Of a stretch of 41,479 nucleotides of DNA, positions 8,022 to 15,858 are shown piece after piece. The stretch's first letter is position 1. Each line of letters opens with the position of its first letter. Under the pieces are notes generated by a model that searched no databases, had not been told where the DNA came from, and saw only the letters and a list, made by a program, of their open reading frames with translations. Origin of the DNA: Ruminococcus flavefaciens (lineage in GTDB: Bacteria; Bacillota; Clostridia; Oscillospirales; Ruminococcaceae); NCBI GenBank assembly GCA_902762855.1, contig CACWPR010000012.1:1-41479 (forward strand), read 5' to 3'. The position numbers and the translations under genes are program-made.

Positions 8022-9152
8022 ATGTCTGTTTATCTTGATAACGCTGCAACTACAAGGCCATGTGCCGAAGCAGTTGAGGCCGCTGTAAAGGCCATGACCG
8101 AAAATTACGGCAACCCTTCCTCCCTCCACAAGGCAGGTCTGGACGCTCAGCTTGCTGTGGATTATGCAAGAAAGGTTATAGCCGGGTCTATAGGAGCTGA
8201 CAGCTCCTGTGTGTATTTTACCTCCGGAGCTACCGAGAGCAACAACCTCGCACTGAGAGGAGCTGCCGGAGCCTACGGAAGAAGAAAGAAAAAAGTAGTT
8301 ATTTCCGCAGTTGAACACGCCTCTGTGGATGAGACCGCTGCGGCTTTGGAAAATGCCGGATATACCGTAGTCCGTGTATCTCCCCGTGAGGACGGCAGGC
8401 TCTATGCCGCTGACTTTGCTGTTGCCTGCGATGAGGATACATTTCTCATAAGCATGATGCTTGTGAATAACGAAACAGGCTATATCCTGCCTGTTAAGGA
8501 GACCTTTTCCGCTGTGAAAAGACGTTTCCCTGACATAATAACTCACTGCGACTGCGTACAGGCTTATATGAAGCTGCCGATAAAGGTCAACGCCCTTTGT
8601 GCTGATATGATAAGTCTCAGTGCCCACAAGATACACGGAGTCAAGGGAGTGGGCGCAATATACATTAAAAAGGGAGTACGTGTGGTGCCGATAGTCACCG
8701 GCGGAAAGCAGGAAAAGGGCATACGCTCAGGTACAGAGAGCGTGCCGCTGATAGCAGCCTTCGGAGCTGCTGCGGAAAAGCTGCTGCCGACTATACAGGA
8801 GAGGTATGAAAAGGTTTCCGGACTGAAAGCATACCTGCTGGACAGGCTTGCTGAGATAGACGGTATATCTGTTAATTCCCCGGAGGACGGTTCACCCTAT
8901 GTGGTCAACATTTCCGCTGAGGGCCGACGCTCGGAGATAATGCTCCACTTCCTTGAAAGCAAGGGAATATACGTGTCCAGCGGCTCGGCCTGTTCCAAGG
9001 GACAGCAGAGCGGAGTCCTGGGCCAGTTCGGCATACGTGACAAGCGTGCCGACAGCGCTGTCCGCATAAGCATGACCGCCGAGACCACTGAGGAGGAGCT
9101 TGACAGGCTGACAGAGGCTGTTGCGGAAGGATTTGAAAAAATAAGGGGATGA
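8022..9152 (+). CDS. Cysteine desulfurase, NifS/IscS family (partner of ThiI)
   Basis: The 376-residue class V aminotransferase-fold enzyme removes sulfur from cysteine as a persulfide using pyridoxal phosphate. Seen motifs are YLDNAATTRP at the N-terminus, SGATESNN, EHASV, VNNETGYI, the PLP Lys in SAHKIHG, and the persulfide Cys in SSGSACSKG. It sits 29 nt before thiI, and the NifZ-ThiI pair of Bacillus is known to work together in 4-thiouridine synthesis, so this is probably its dedicated sulfur donor. An in-frame ATG at 7989 adds 11 residues, but the extended -10 box ends at 7981 and would make that start leaderless; family members begin close to ATG 8022. The ribosome site is weak (GGATTGG). 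Confidence 0.92.
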   Translation: MSVYLDNAATTRPCAEAVEAAVKAMTENYGNPSSLHKAGLDAQLAVDYARKVIAGSIGADSSCVYFTSGATESNNLALRGAAGAYGRRKKKVVISAVEHASVDETAAALENAGYTVVRVSPREDGRLYAADFAVACDEDTFLISMMLVNNETGYILPVKETFSAVKRRFPDIITHCDCVQAYMKLPIKVNALCADMISLSAHKIHGVKGVGAIYIKKGVRVVPIVTGGKQEKGIRSGTESVPLIAAFGAAAEKLLPTIQERYEKVSGLKAYLLDRLAEIDGISVNSPEDGSPYVVNISAEGRRSEIMLHFLESKGIYVSSGSACSKGQQSGVLGQFGIRDKRADSAVRISMTAETTEEELDRLTEAVAEGFEKIRG

Positions 9153-9181
9153 TTTCCTCAAAAAATACAGGAGAATGAAAA

Positions 9182-10360
9182 ATGAAAGAAATAGTACTTG
9201 TAAAATACGGAGAAATGGCCCTGAAGGGCCTTAATAAAAAGACATTTGAGGATATGCTCACCAAGAACATCAAGCGCAGGATAAAGCCTCTGGGCAAATT
9301 TGTCTGCACCAGCGCACAGTCCACACTTTACATCGACCCTCAGGATGAGGATATTGAGCTCTCTGAGGTAGTTGAAAGAGTTGGAAAGATATTCGGCATC
9401 GCCGCTTTGTGCCGTGCCTGCGTATGCGAGAAGGACTTTTCAGACATCTGCGAGAAGAGCTACGAATATCTGGAGGACGTCCTTGGCTGTGCAAAGACCT
9501 TCAAGGTAAATGCCAAGCGCTCTGACAAGGCCTTTCCGATGAAGTCCCCTGAGATATGCATGGAGCTGGGCGGAAAGCTCCTTGAAAGATTCCCTCACCT
9601 GACCGTTGATGTGAAGTCTCCTGAGGTCACTGTGACCGTTGAGATAAGGGACACCAATGCTTATGTCCACGCTGAGAATATCAAGGGCGCCGGCGGACTT
9701 CCTGTTGGCAGCAGCGGAAAGGCTATGCTGCTTCTTTCAGGAGGCATCGACAGCCCGGTCGCAGGCTGGATGATGGCAAAGAGGGGAGTGCATATCGCTG
9801 CTATACACTATGTAAGCCCACCGTATACCTCAGAAAGAGCACAGCTCAAGGTTGAGCAGCTCTGTGAGAAGCTCACTGACTGGTGCGGCGGCATCGCATT
9901 CTACTGCGTCCCATTCACGGAGCTCCAGGAGGCTATCAAGGACCATTGTCCGGAGGAGTTCTTTACTATTATAATGAGAAGGCTGATGATGGAGATAGCA
10001 CAGCGCATTGCCGCAAAGGACAACTGCCTTGCACTCATCACCGGCGAAAGTGTAGGACAGGTGGCGAGTCAGACAATGGCAGCTATCGCCTGCACAGATG
10101 CAGTCTGCCGTATACCTGTATTCCGTCCCTGCGTTGGAATGGACAAGACTGAGATAATCGAAATAGCACGTAAAATAGACACATTCGACATCTCGACACT
10201 GCCCTATGAGGACTGCTGCACTGTATTTACTCCACGCCATCCCAAGGTAAGACCTCGTCTGGAGGATATTGAAAAGGCTCAGAACAGTTTCGATTTTGAA
10301 CCTCTTATACAGAAGGCTGTTGAAAATACAGAGATGAAGACCTTTGACTTAAATCGGTAA
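9182..10360 (+). CDS. thiI: tRNA 4-thiouridine synthase ThiI
   Basis: The 392-residue protein adenylates U8 of tRNA and transfers sulfur to make 4-thiouridine, and in some bacteria also supplies sulfur for thiamine. It starts with the ferredoxin-like N-terminal domain (KYGEMALKGLNKKTFE), continues with a THUMP domain (about 60-165, KTFKVNAKRSDKAFP) and then the PP-loop ATPase with SGGIDSPVAGW at about 179-189. It ends without a C-terminal rhodanese domain, like the Bacillus and archaeal forms, which rely on a cysteine desulfurase partner; that partner is the gene immediately upstream. AGGAG precedes ATG 9182 by about 9 nt. Confidence 0.95.
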   Translation: MKEIVLVKYGEMALKGLNKKTFEDMLTKNIKRRIKPLGKFVCTSAQSTLYIDPQDEDIELSEVVERVGKIFGIAALCRACVCEKDFSDICEKSYEYLEDVLGCAKTFKVNAKRSDKAFPMKSPEICMELGGKLLERFPHLTVDVKSPEVTVTVEIRDTNAYVHAENIKGAGGLPVGSSGKAMLLLSGGIDSPVAGWMMAKRGVHIAAIHYVSPPYTSERAQLKVEQLCEKLTDWCGGIAFYCVPFTELQEAIKDHCPEEFFTIIMRRLMMEIAQRIAAKDNCLALITGESVGQVASQTMAAIACTDAVCRIPVFRPCVGMDKTEIIEIARKIDTFDISTLPYEDCCTVFTPRHPKVRPRLEDIEKAQNSFDFEPLIQKAVENTEMKTFDLNR

Positions 10361-10429
10361 TTTTATTTTTGTAACAAATTAGTAAGAGAATTTTTGTTTA
10401 AAACCTACAAAAGAAGGGCAGGGGTATAG

Positions 10430-10972
10430 ATGACAAGCAGTAATTATACAGAATGTTTACCCGGAAATCTTGACAAAACGGTTACAAATGTTGTAAAATT
10501 ATTAGAACGGAGTGGTATGACCATATCTACTGCCGAAAGCTGCACAGGCGGACTTCTGTCAGAGCTGATAACATCAGTTTCAGGAGCGTCAGCAGTCTTT
10601 GAGCTGGGGATATGTACCTACTCCGAAAGAATAAAGAGCCGGTTCCTGGGAGTTCCGGCAGATGAAATTGAAAAATACGGGGTAGTCAGCGAGCAGGTGG
10701 CACTTTCTATGGTCAGCGGACTGAAGGAGCGCTCAGGCGCCGACGTCTGCGTTTCCGTCACCGGCATCGCCGGACCTTCAGGCGGTACTGCGGAGACTCC
10801 CGTTGGTACTGTATATATAGGTTTCGACATTATGGGCGAAAAATTCGTAAGGCTCCCGAAACTGTGGGAGCTTCCGGACAGAAGCAGACAGAACATCCGC
10901 TATGCTGCCGCTGCATATGTTTTTGAGACCATTGAGAAAGCTCTGATGGAGGCGAGTCAGGCAGATGAGTGA
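10430..10972 (+). CDS. pncC: CinA C-terminal-type nicotinamide-nucleotide amidohydrolase
   Basis: The 180-residue protein is the stand-alone CinA C-terminal domain. It deamidates nicotinamide mononucleotide to nicotinate mononucleotide in NAD recycling. Family motifs are AESCTGGLLSELIT (about 34-47), GxxTYS, YGVVSEQVA, and TGIAGPSGGT ... PVGTVYIGF. An in-frame ATG at 10517 would cut into the first helix of the fold, so 10430, behind a purine-rich GAAGGGCAGGGG, is preferred. The stop overlaps the ATG of the following sortase by 8 nt, so they are translationally coupled, although no functional link is obvious. The N-terminal CinA domain is absent. Confidence 0.9.
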   Translation: MTSSNYTECLPGNLDKTVTNVVKLLERSGMTISTAESCTGGLLSELITSVSGASAVFELGICTYSERIKSRFLGVPADEIEKYGVVSEQVALSMVSGLKERSGADVCVSVTGIAGPSGGTAETPVGTVYIGFDIMGEKFVRLPKLWELPDRSRQNIRYAAAAYVFETIEKALMEASQADE

Positions 10973-12440
10973 TATTTTTAACGGTCAGACACCGGAGACA
11001 GATTCCGAGGCACAGCGCAGAGCCGAAAGGATAAACAAGATAAGAAATTCTTTGCACAGTGCTCAGGAGGAGCCTGAAGTGCCTGCACCGGCGGCTCCCG
11101 TGCAGGAAGAGCAGTGGGAGAATGAAATAGCCGCCCGCATTGCAAAGCGGGTCCAGAAGGTCAAGGAGCAAAAGGCTGCGTCAGCCGAGGATATCCTCAG
11201 AGAGCTGGACAGCGCTGAAAAGCCGGCTGCCCCGGAGAAAGTACCTTTGTACAGCCCTCCGCCGGCAGAAATACCTGTCCCTGAGCCTGTAAAGGCAGCG
11301 GAGACACAGGAGGAGATGCCGGCAAGACCGGCGGCACATGAACAAGAGCTGCCTGTCAGGGAGACAGCTCCGCAGCAGGCTCCAAAATCTTCAAAGGGAA
11401 AAAAGAAGAAAAAGAAGAAGAAAAAAACTGTGAAGGAAAGGCTCCTGGGCCTTTTCCCACGCAAGGGCGACAGCATCGGAGAGCGCATAAGGAAGATAGT
11501 TTTCCTTGGTTCGGTAGCTGCTATCATCGTTTGCGGTTATATGGTATCTGACTATTATCTTGACCTCTGGAAGAGCAGGAAGCTCAACGACAGAGTAATG
11601 GATATGTACTGGACCTATCAGGATGAGGATGTCCAGCCGAGTACTGTTGAAGTCGAGAACGAAAACGGCGAGGTGGAGGTGAAACAGTATTATACCCTCC
11701 TCTCCGGAGCACGAAAGCTACTTGATATGAACGGTGAAGTCGTTGGTGTCATAAGCATCCCTGATACCAAGGTCAACAACCCTATAATGCAGGCCGATGA
11801 TAACGACAAGTACCTCCACCGCAAGATAAACGGCGACGAGTCCAGAGCCGGCGAGATATTCCTTGATTTCCGCAATCACTTTGACGACGTCGGCAAGGAC
11901 GGCTTCCTGCGAGTGCCGAACTCCGATAACCTGGTCATCTACGGCCACAACATGGGCGATGAGACCATGTTCGGCACTCTTAAATACTACGAGCGAAACA
12001 GTGACTATTACGGCGAACATCCGGTCATAGACATAAACTCGAACTACATGACCTACAAGTACAAGATATTCGCCTTCTTCATACTTGACTCAGACGATGA
12101 GTCCGAGACCAAGTTCGACTGCTGGAACAAGCTCAATTTCACCGACGAGAAGGACTTCTATGACTTCGTGAACGAGGCTAAGAGAAGGACTATCCGTCTC
12201 AACGACGTAGATGTGAAGTACGGCGACAAGCTGGTGACTCTGTCTACCTGCAATACCCTCCTTGGAGACCGTGGAAGGCTCATTGTTATGGGCAGACTGG
12301 TCCGTGAGGGAGAGGACCCTCTGTCCGGTACACAGAACAGCAGAGCAAATCCAAATATCAAGTGGCCGACGATGTATTACAACACAAAGACTAACGAGCA
12401 TTACGATCCCGACGCCGAGTTCGAGCCATACGGTCCGTGA
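10965..12440 (+). CDS. Class B-type sortase with long basic cytoplasmic N-terminus
   Basis: The 491-residue cysteine transpeptidase is inferred to attach surface proteins to peptidoglycan. Residues 1-175 are cytoplasmic, acidic and Pro-rich and end in a run of nine lysines (146-154). A membrane helix at about 178-197 follows, then the sortase domain. Catalytic His328 is in YGHNM, Cys429 in LSTCN, and Arg is probably R438 in GRLIV. The large insertions and long helix between His and Cys are typical of SrtB. Sortase B proteins are usually about 220-280 residues, so the N-terminal extension is unusual. The start overlaps the pncC stop. A second sortase follows 58 nt downstream. No protein with an LPxTG or NPxTx-type C-terminal signal is seen in the window, so the substrates are elsewhere. 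Confidence 0.9.
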   Translation: MSDIFNGQTPETDSEAQRRAERINKIRNSLHSAQEEPEVPAPAAPVQEEQWENEIAARIAKRVQKVKEQKAASAEDILRELDSAEKPAAPEKVPLYSPPPAEIPVPEPVKAAETQEEMPARPAAHEQELPVRETAPQQAPKSSKGKKKKKKKKKTVKERLLGLFPRKGDSIGERIRKIVFLGSVAAIIVCGYMVSDYYLDLWKSRKLNDRVMDMYWTYQDEDVQPSTVEVENENGEVEVKQYYTLLSGARKLLDMNGEVVGVISIPDTKVNNPIMQADDNDKYLHRKINGDESRAGEIFLDFRNHFDDVGKDGFLRVPNSDNLVIYGHNMGDETMFGTLKYYERNSDYYGEHPVIDINSNYMTYKYKIFAFFILDSDDESETKFDCWNKLNFTDEKDFYDFVNEAKRRTIRLNDVDVKYGDKLVTLSTCNTLLGDRGRLIVMGRLVREGEDPLSGTQNSRANPNIKWPTMYYNTKTNEHYDPDAEFEPYGP

Positions 12441-12464
12441 GCGCCGGCACTTCGTCAGGATCAG

Positions 12465-12486
12465 CTCCTTGCGAGCAAAAGAGGAG
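12465..12486 (+). promoter_or_regulatory. Possible hairpin masking the ribosome site of sortase 2
   Basis: CTCCT at 12465-12469 is complementary to the Shine-Dalgarno AGGAG at 12482-12486 of the next gene. A two-codon ATG-TAT-TGA mini-ORF (12489-12497) sits between that site and the real ATG 12499. Translation control is possible; the stem is only 5-6 bp. Confidence 0.25.
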
Positions 12487-12498
12487 TAATGTATTGAA

Positions 12499-13464
12499 AT
12501 GAATAAACCTGTCAGAATAACAGTAGCCGGATGCGCCTGCGCCCTTGCTGTAGGACTTGGCGCTCTGGTATATAATTTAAATAAGAAGGACGAACAGGTA
12601 CCTACGGTCAGTGACGTCATAGAGACTACCACAGAGGCCGCTACCGAGGCGCTGAGACCTAAGCTGCCGGCGGATTGGGCAAAGGACATGAAGTACGTTC
12701 CTTCGCCTGATGGAATGACCGAAAGGGCAAAGCTGTTCAGTCATATCAACCCCGACATAGTCGGCTGGATAAAGATAGACCAGACCCAGGTGGACTACCC
12801 TCTGGTGCTGGACCCCGGCGAGATACAGGAGAATACTCCTTTCTACGGGCCGGAGTACTACGTTCCTGACGCATACTATCTTGACCATGACCTGGATGGC
12901 AGCTACCTCCGCTGCGGTACACTTTACCTGGATTACAGGAACGTTTTTGGCAGCAATGAGGAGGAACAGTCCGAGAATATCATAATCTACGGCCACAACA
13001 TGGCTAACAATTCCATGTTCGGCTCCCTGAGAAGATACCGGCAGGACTATGCCTTTTATGAGCAGAGCCCATTCGTGGAGCTCAGCTCCAACTATCAGGA
13101 CTACGAGTACGTTATCTTTGCATTCCTCATAACCAGCGGAAGCTATGACGCTACAGACTTCGTCTACTGGAACATGGAAGAGCTGGACACCAAGGAGGAT
13201 TTTGACTTTTACGTGAACCGCTGCAAGCGTGATGCAATGTTGGATACCGGTATCGACGTACAGTACGGTGACAAGCTGCTGACTCTCTCCACCTGTTATG
13301 CAGACGAGGATAACTCCCGATTCATTGTGGTGGCCAGAAGGCTCCGTGACGGTGAAAAGCCAGGTGACCTCTCAACTATCACCCGGACCGAGGAGTGGAA
13401 AAAGGCACACGCTCCGGAACCTGAGACCACGGCTCCGGCAGAGACAAGTACCAACGCACAGTAA
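12499..13464 (+). CDS. Second class B-type sortase
   Basis: The 321-residue protein has an N-terminal membrane helix (about 6-25) with almost no cytoplasmic part, a Thr/Glu-rich linker and a sortase domain from about residue 75. Catalytic His166 is in YGHNM, Cys266 in LSTCY and Arg274 in SRFIV. Block order and motif spacing match the preceding sortase, so the pair probably arose by duplication, but the sequences have diverged strongly outside the motifs. The C-terminal tail (about 300-321) is a Pro/Thr/Glu-rich extension. ATG 12499 lies 12 nt after GAGGAG, a slightly long spacing. The gene is followed 22 nt later by a secreted SpoIID/LytB protein, suggesting one envelope operon. Confidence 0.9.
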   Translation: MNKPVRITVAGCACALAVGLGALVYNLNKKDEQVPTVSDVIETTTEAATEALRPKLPADWAKDMKYVPSPDGMTERAKLFSHINPDIVGWIKIDQTQVDYPLVLDPGEIQENTPFYGPEYYVPDAYYLDHDLDGSYLRCGTLYLDYRNVFGSNEEEQSENIIIYGHNMANNSMFGSLRRYRQDYAFYEQSPFVELSSNYQDYEYVIFAFLITSGSYDATDFVYWNMEELDTKEDFDFYVNRCKRDAMLDTGIDVQYGDKLLTLSTCYADEDNSRFIVVARRLRDGEKPGDLSTITRTEEWKKAHAPEPETTAPAETSTNAQ

Positions 13465-13486
13465 TACATAAATAAGGAGTTTATTT

Positions 13487-14905
13487 ATGAAAAACTTATA
13501 CATGAAAAAAAGCGCCGCAGCGCTGCTCTCCGGAGTTATAACCTTTGTGGGAGCTGCGTCGGGAGCAGGCTCTGCCGAGGCTCCGACTGAAGAGGATACT
13601 TCTGCGGCAGCGTCAACTGAAGAAGTGACGACGCTTCCAGAAGATGAGGACAGCGATGTAGCCGAGGAGCCGGAGATTGACTGGGTCAAGGCTGATATAT
13701 CTGACTACGATTCCAGTATGTCCCTGGTCAGCTACGAGCTCACTACCCCTGAGATGCTCAGTGGTGGAGAGTCCACAGCAGAAACTCCCAAAAAGGAGCT
13801 CACCGAAGAGGACGTTGCTGACATGATACTGAAAAGACGGGCGCTGAAAAAGAAGTCGCCGTCATTGACAAGAAAGTCAAGGAGCGCAGAGCCTACCGCA
13901 GTTGAGCTCTACCTTTCAGGAAAGCCGGTCGGATATGTTCCTCCTGAGCGTCAGGTCTCTGCTGAGGCAAGTCCCGGAGACTTCACATTCGTGACTTACG
14001 GCTGGGGACACGGCGTAGGCATGAGCCAGAACGGTGCGAACCTCTACGCTACCTACAGCGGCTGGACTTATCAGGACATCCTGTTCCACTACTACCCGGG
14101 AACATACCTGGTCAATACCAACTCCACAGACGATGAGGTGCTGACTATCAACCACCAGCCAGCAAACTGCACCACACTTGAGCTCCTCTCACAGATAGTG
14201 TTCAACGAGGTCGGAGGTACAATGGCTTATGAGGCTATCAAGGCACAGGCTGTTGCCGCCTACACATATATAAAGTTCAACGGCGATGACATCCACGACC
14301 TCTGCCCGAAGGCAAATCCGCCGCAGATAGTCATTGATGCCTGCCAGGAGGTACTTGGAGAGGCTCTCTTCTATGACGGAGACTTTGCTCTGACAATGTT
14401 CTCAGCGTCCAGCGGAGGCTGCTCAGCTAACTGCTACGAGATATTCTACCAGGATGTACCCTATCTCAGAAGCGTACAGAGCGACTGGGACGGAGCCTAC
14501 GACCCGCACTATGGAACAGTCAGGTACATAAGCGCATCTGAAATGAGGAACCGCATAGAGTCCAGATTCGGCGTTTCTCTCTCGGATGACCCTGCAAACT
14601 GGATATATCCGCTCTACTCTGACCAGACCGGCTACGTCACAGACGTATGCATAGACGGACAGCTATGGGTGAAGGGATATGCGTTCTCATTATCAATGGG
14701 AATAAAGTCCCCGAAGTTCAACGTGAGCTACACTCCTGCTGCCTATAGCGAGCCTGAGAGCGATGAGCCGGCGTGGACCGATGAGGATGACTTCATCGAG
14801 GACTACGAGGAGGCAAAGACAGAGGCGGCATCTGAGGCTGCGGTTGAAGAGCCTTCAACAGAGCCGGAGACCTCAGAAACAACAACAGAAGAAGTCACAG
14901 AATAA
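13487..14905 (+). CDS. Secreted SpoIID/LytB-domain protein with permuted domain order
   Basis: The 472-residue protein has a signal peptide (about 1-30, cleavage near GSA-EA), an acidic spacer, a basic stretch near 115-133, then SpoIID/LytB motifs. SpoIID is a lytic transglycosylase acting on denuded glycans. The usual order is a catalytic block (EM..EALKAQAVAARTY), then the SSGG block, then a C-terminal GHGVGMSQ ... HYYPGT block. Here GWGHGVGMSQNGANLYA and ILFHYYPGT come first (172-206), followed by FNEVGGTMAYEAIKAQAVAAYTY (239-261), SASSGGCSANCYEIF (306-320), PYLRSVQSDWD and GYAFSLSMGIKSPKFNV. Glu241 is the expected catalytic acid. The tail from about 420 is Glu/Thr-rich with no sorting signal. 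AGGAG precedes ATG 13487. It ends the sortase operon. Confidence 0.85.
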   Translation: MKNLYMKKSAAALLSGVITFVGAASGAGSAEAPTEEDTSAAASTEEVTTLPEDEDSDVAEEPEIDWVKADISDYDSSMSLVSYELTTPEMLSGGESTAETPKKELTEEDVADMILKRRALKKKSPSLTRKSRSAEPTAVELYLSGKPVGYVPPERQVSAEASPGDFTFVTYGWGHGVGMSQNGANLYATYSGWTYQDILFHYYPGTYLVNTNSTDDEVLTINHQPANCTTLELLSQIVFNEVGGTMAYEAIKAQAVAAYTYIKFNGDDIHDLCPKANPPQIVIDACQEVLGEALFYDGDFALTMFSASSGGCSANCYEIFYQDVPYLRSVQSDWDGAYDPHYGTVRYISASEMRNRIESRFGVSLSDDPANWIYPLYSDQTGYVTDVCIDGQLWVKGYAFSLSMGIKSPKFNVSYTPAAYSEPESDEPAWTDEDDFIEDYEEAKTEAASEAAVEEPSTEPETSETTTEEVTE

Positions 14906-14951
14906 ATAAAGAAAGTCCGGCGAGACCGGGCAAACACTGAACAAAAGGAAC

Positions 14952-15010
14952 AAGTCTTTGGAACGATAACTGATACAGTATTATTGGGTCCGGAGACTTT
15001 TCCCTTTTTT
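14952..15010 (+). terminator. Terminator after the sortase-SpoIID operon
   Basis: AAGTCTTTGGA (14952-14962) pairs with TCCGGAGACTT (14989-14999) including two G-U pairs, followed by a T/C-rich tail. Confidence 0.6.
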
Positions 15011-15330
15011 CACCCCAAAAGGTGAAAATACACTTCAGGATGAGCCGTTTTTGTGCCGAAAAGGTGACTGGTGGTAAAAATCCTGTTAAATAAAAAATAA
15101 TAATCAGAAACGTTTGTTTCGCTCAGCGTTGACTCGAAGTTAAAATTTAAACAAAATCACTAAAAATCTAAGCTGTTTAGCACTTTAGATTGTATAATAT
15201 ACCATCTTGATTAATTATGCGATAAGTGTTAGAATTAGTGTAGGGGTAAAAAAAGGTGATGAGTTGTGAATTTTACCACTTCGGTGGTGAAGTTACCCGG
15301 ATTCGAGTTGATGAAAGCGAGGCGAAGGTC
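15007..15330 (+). promoter_or_regulatory. Control region and leader of mraZ
   Basis: This stretch without a gene holds an 8-bp inverted repeat (TTTTCACC at 15007-15014, GGTGAAAA at 15021-15028), several further GGTG-containing motifs (about 15058-15075, 15253-15260, 15284-15291), and AATCTAA/TTAGATT flanking 15160-15190. A -10 box TATAAT lies at 15193-15198 with no good -35; an alternative TTGACT stands at 15129-15134. Downstream, ACCAC-TTC-GGTGG (about 15278-15290) can fold within the mRNA leader. MraZ is known in other bacteria to bind repeats upstream of its own gene; whether the GGTG motifs are its boxes here is inference. Confidence 0.45.
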
Positions 15331-15762
15331 ATGGCAGATCCGTTATGCGGTACTTATTATCCGAGTATCGACCAGAAGGGCCGTATGAGCTTCCCTAACA
15401 AGCTGCGTGAAGTCCTCGGACCGGAGTTTTTCCTCTGTGCAGGACACGACGATCGCTATATTGCCGTTTATTCCCCTGAGGAATTTGAGAAATACAGAGA
15501 AAAGCTCTTTTCCGTTACAGGCAAAAAGGGCAGCGACATCAGAAGATATCTCCTTTCCTTCACCGATAAACAGGTGCCGGATAAGCAGGGAAGGATCTTC
15601 ATTACCCAGCAGCTCAGAGATCATGCGGGTATCACAGACGACGTCGTTGTCATCGGCTCAGAAAACAGGGCCGAGATCTGGAACAAGGCTACATGGGAGG
15701 ATTTCAGCAGCAAAATGTCCTTCGAGGATATCAATGCTGCACTGGCAGACCTTTCGCTCTAA
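15331..15762 (+). CDS. mraZ: Transcriptional regulator MraZ
   Basis: The 143-residue protein has the two SpoVT/AbrB-like swapped-hairpin halves of MraZ. The first reads GTYYPSIDQKGRMSFPNKLRE, the second DKQGRIFITQQLR. MraZ forms a ring-shaped DNA-binding oligomer that represses or tunes the dcw operon it heads. The frame is open upstream to GTG 15256 and ATG 15259, which would add about 24 residues. ATG 15331 is chosen because it gives the usual family length, places GTYYPSIDQKGR where the family starts, and has GAGG eight bases upstream. The upstream start also has an AGGGG site and cannot be excluded. rsmH follows after 96 nt. Confidence 0.88.
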   Translation: MADPLCGTYYPSIDQKGRMSFPNKLREVLGPEFFLCAGHDDRYIAVYSPEEFEKYREKLFSVTGKKGSDIRRYLLSFTDKQVPDKQGRIFITQQLRDHAGITDDVVVIGSENRAEIWNKATWEDFSSKMSFEDINAALADLSL

Positions 15763-15858
15763 TGGAGCCCGCTCAAAAGGCGGTCATGCTCCTGGTCATC
15801 AAATCTGGTGTGCTTACAGTTCTGAGCTGCAGGCCCGGATATTCAAGGAGAGGTTCTT

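Noticed and set aside
10470..10499. Promoter-like TTGACA-18-TAAAAT inside the start of pncC
   Set aside because: It falls within coding sequence of a conserved helix; the 18-bp spacer and lack of context make it too weak to call without transcript data.
11063..11527. Long minus-strand ORF rich in Phe/Ser opposite the sortase gene
   Set aside because: It is the antisense shadow of the Lys- and Glu-rich coding region and has no ribosome site.
13487..14905. SpoIID-like protein as a sortase substrate
   Set aside because: The C-terminus is Glu/Thr-rich and lacks a sorting motif, hydrophobic segment and basic tail.
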